From an uncultured Lachnospiraceae bacterium (GTDB lineage: Bacteria > Bacillota > Clostridia > Lachnospirales > Lachnospiraceae): 30,143 nt of DNA. Each line of letters starts with the position of its first letter. Position 1 is the first letter of the stretch. The translations under genes were made by a program, and so were the position numbers. The notes beneath the pieces were generated by a model. That model was not told the DNA's origin. It saw only the letters and a program-made list of their open reading frames with translations, and made no database searches. This document shows, piece after piece, positions 28,630 to 30,143 of the stretch. The stretch spans positions 1 to 30,143 of the forward strand of contig CANPZR010000006.1 in the NCBI GenBank assembly GCA_947589175.1. The letters run 5' to 3'.

Positions 28630-30143
28630 TTATTTGCCGAGTATCTTTTTCACAGATTCAATTGTCGGGATATTGTAATCCTCTATAACAGCGCCGTTGC
28701 TATTGTTATAGCCAAACTCCTCCAGCTTGCGGTCAAACTCGTGGTTTACGCTCTTCACCGCCTTGTCTACACGGCTCTGGACGTCGTCGCCGTTGACGCA
28801 GACGTCGTTAAAGGCATTACTTACTTCGCGCTCCAACAGATAAGTACCCGGAACTCTGGCTACATCCACTACGTTCTTAGCGGTCTGCGCGATGACATTC
28901 TTGTCTTCAGAATCCAGTGGCAGCTGGGAAAAAGCAGCCATATTGGCCGTAGGCCACATATAGTCGTCGCCGTAGGAAATCTGGAGCGTCTGTCCGAACT
29001 CTGCCTGAGTCTCTGTAGACGACCACCATTTTACAAATTCCCATGCCTTTGCTTCCCTGTCTGAATCGCTCTTGAAGATAACGCTGCTCTCCGCCTGTCC
29101 GCAGACAGTCCGCTTGATGGAGCCGTCCTCCTGCTTGGTTCCGGGAGCAACCGCGATCTTCCAGGAGCCGTCCAGCTCCGGAGCCGCATTCTTCACCATG
29201 TTGTAAGTTGCATAGTCGGCAATTCCGATGGGCATATCGCCGTTGCGGAAATGCTGATAAAAGTTGTCAATATTTACCGGCAGGTTGTATACGGTAAAGA
29301 GGTCTGTCAGCTCCGTGAAGCCCTTAACCGATTCCTCGCTGCCAAACGCAGTTCCCTCCGCCGCAGTCGGATAGTAGAGAGAACCTCCGTTCTGCACGAT
29401 CAGCGGCGTAGTGCCGTGGAAGTTTCGCATGAGCAGCATGCCGGCGGTCGGATAGTAGAAATTCAGGCCGCGCATCTGCAGCGTCGGAAGCATGTCAATG
29501 ACGTCGTCCATGGTCTCCGGTACCGGGATATTCAGCTTCTCCAGCACATCCGTGCGGTAGAACAGTACCCAGAAGTTCATGGTCTCCGGCATGGAGTAGA
29601 CCTTGTCGCCGATGGTGCCCGTCAGGAAAAATCCGGGCTCATAGGGAGCAGCCGCCTCCTTGAAATCCGAGAACTGCGTCATGTCGATCAGCGCGCCGCG
29701 GATACCTAACTCATACGGAATCGTATAGTTCAGTCCGGTAGCCACATCCGGCGCGTTGCCCGCCGAGTTGGCCAGCACCAGCTTGTTCTGGTCGGGCATG
29801 ACGCTGATATCGACCTGGATGCCCGTCTCCGGCGTAAAGTCCTCGTCGATCATCTTCTGCATCGTCTGAATGTACTGGTTGGAACGGTTTACCCACACCT
29901 GAAGGTGATCCTTGTCGCCCGCGTTAGCCGAGTAGGATTTGTCGGTGAAGGAGGAAACGAAACGCTTCAGGTTCCTTCCCACGCCCTCGAAGAATCCCGT
30001 CTCCGCCGGCAGCTCGGCGCCGCTCTGATAAATCCAGATGCGGTCGATCGCCAGATCGTTCTTGAGAAGATCGTCGATGGCCTGCGCCAGGTAGTGGATA
30101 ACCGAGTTGCTGCTGGTAGACAGCTCCGCAATACGGTAGGGGA
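28630..30143 (-). CDS. Large ABC solute-binding protein, partial (N-terminus beyond right edge)
   Basis: The C-terminal 503 residues of an extracellular solute-binding protein are visible. The binding-protein fold starts near DHLQVWVNRSNQYIQTMQKM and continues with TGIQVDISVMPDQNKLVLAN, APDVATGLNYTIPYELGIRG, FWVLFYRTDVLEKLNIPVPE, QAESSVIFKSDSDREAKAWE and FVKWWSSTETQAEFG. A GTG at 29982 could be mistaken for a start, but the frame continues without a stop to the right edge. The added part (PYRIAELSTSSNSVIHYLAQ, then AIDDLLKNDLAIDRIWIYQS) is a helical segment before the fold. The full protein must carry an N-terminal extension of unknown length, unlike ordinary lipoprotein binders. It is the first visible gene of the transport operon. 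Confidence 0.9.
   Translation of the reverse strand, partial: PYRIAELSTSSNSVIHYLAQAIDDLLKNDLAIDRIWIYQSGAELPAETGFFEGVGRNLKRFVSSFTDKSYSANAGDKDHLQVWVNRSNQYIQTMQKMIDEDFTPETGIQVDISVMPDQNKLVLANSAGNAPDVATGLNYTIPYELGIRGALIDMTQFSDFKEAAAPYEPGFFLTGTIGDKVYSMPETMNFWVLFYRTDVLEKLNIPVPETMDDVIDMLPTLQMRGLNFYYPTAGMLLMRNFHGTTPLIVQNGGSLYYPTAAEGTAFGSEESVKGFTELTDLFTVYNLPVNIDNFYQHFRNGDMPIGIADYATYNMVKNAAPELDGSWKIAVAPGTKQEDGSIKRTVCGQAESSVIFKSDSDREAKAWEFVKWWSSTETQAEFGQTLQISYGDDYMWPTANMAAFSQLPLDSEDKNVIAQTAKNVVDVARVPGTYLLEREVSNAFNDVCVNGDDVQSRVDKAVKSVNHEFDRKLEEFGYNNSNGAVIEDYNIPTIESVKKILGK

Noticed and set aside
29983..29990. Start of the solute-binding protein at the GTG at 29982
   Set aside because: The frame continues upstream without a stop to the edge with a plausible helical protein sequence, and the supposed start has no signal peptide, so the GTG is internal.

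Overview
The window looks like the chromosome of a spore-forming, Gram-positive anaerobe of the Clostridia, most likely Lachnospiraceae. The evidence is a complete spoIIIA operon, strong AGGAGG ribosome sites, GTG and TTG starts, lipoprotein signal peptides and a plant-polysaccharide locus. The genus cannot be fixed from the sequence alone. Nearly everything is on the minus strand, so operons read from right to left. No tRNA, rRNA, CRISPR array, insertion sequence, transposase, integrase or phage gene was seen.

Positions 1-7186 (minus) are conserved chromosomal genes. The eight-gene sporulation operon spoIIIAA-AB-AC-AD-AE-AF-AG-AH encodes the channel between mother cell and forespore. It is followed by an Asp23/Gls24-family gene, nusB, xseA and xseB (cut by the left edge). 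A sigma-E-like promoter precedes spoIIIAA. A sigma-A-like promoter lies across the end of spoIIIAH and should serve Asp23-nusB-xseAB. aroE (shikimate dehydrogenase, 7380-8138) runs the other way from its own promoter and ends at a strong bidirectional terminator.

Positions 8255-20143 read as an arabinan or arabinoxylan utilisation locus. Outside the cell there are a secreted LamG-type protein, a secreted multidomain GH43 enzyme, a lipoprotein GH43 paralogue, and a plus-strand endo-arabinanase-like GH43 with Ig-like domains. Inside there are a GH43 exo-arabinofuranosidase-like enzyme and a GH51 alpha-L-arabinofuranosidase, followed by a small Cys-rich DUF6171-like protein. A sugar-binding lipoprotein gene has its own promoter with a palindrome over the -10 box, and a terminator hairpin separates it from the two intracellular enzymes.

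Positions 20274-30143 (minus) hold an unusual transport operon. In transcription order it encodes a large solute-binding protein (start beyond the right edge), two permeases, an NHL-repeat/TPR/YIP1 membrane protein, a secreted DUF5696 protein, two more permeases, and then the sugar-binding lipoprotein at 18566-20143. There is no ATPase in the window. The most novel part is this double set of permeases and binding proteins flanking two accessory proteins of unknown function. The working model is that extracellular enzymes cut arabinan to oligosaccharides, the ABC system imports them, and the cytoplasmic GH43 and GH51 enzymes release L-arabinose. Substrate assignment is inferred from the enzyme families.

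Three separate tandem repeats of about 36-38 bp (SpoIIIAH linker, spoIIIAC-AD gap, GH43 leader) and several palindromic intergenic elements are also described.
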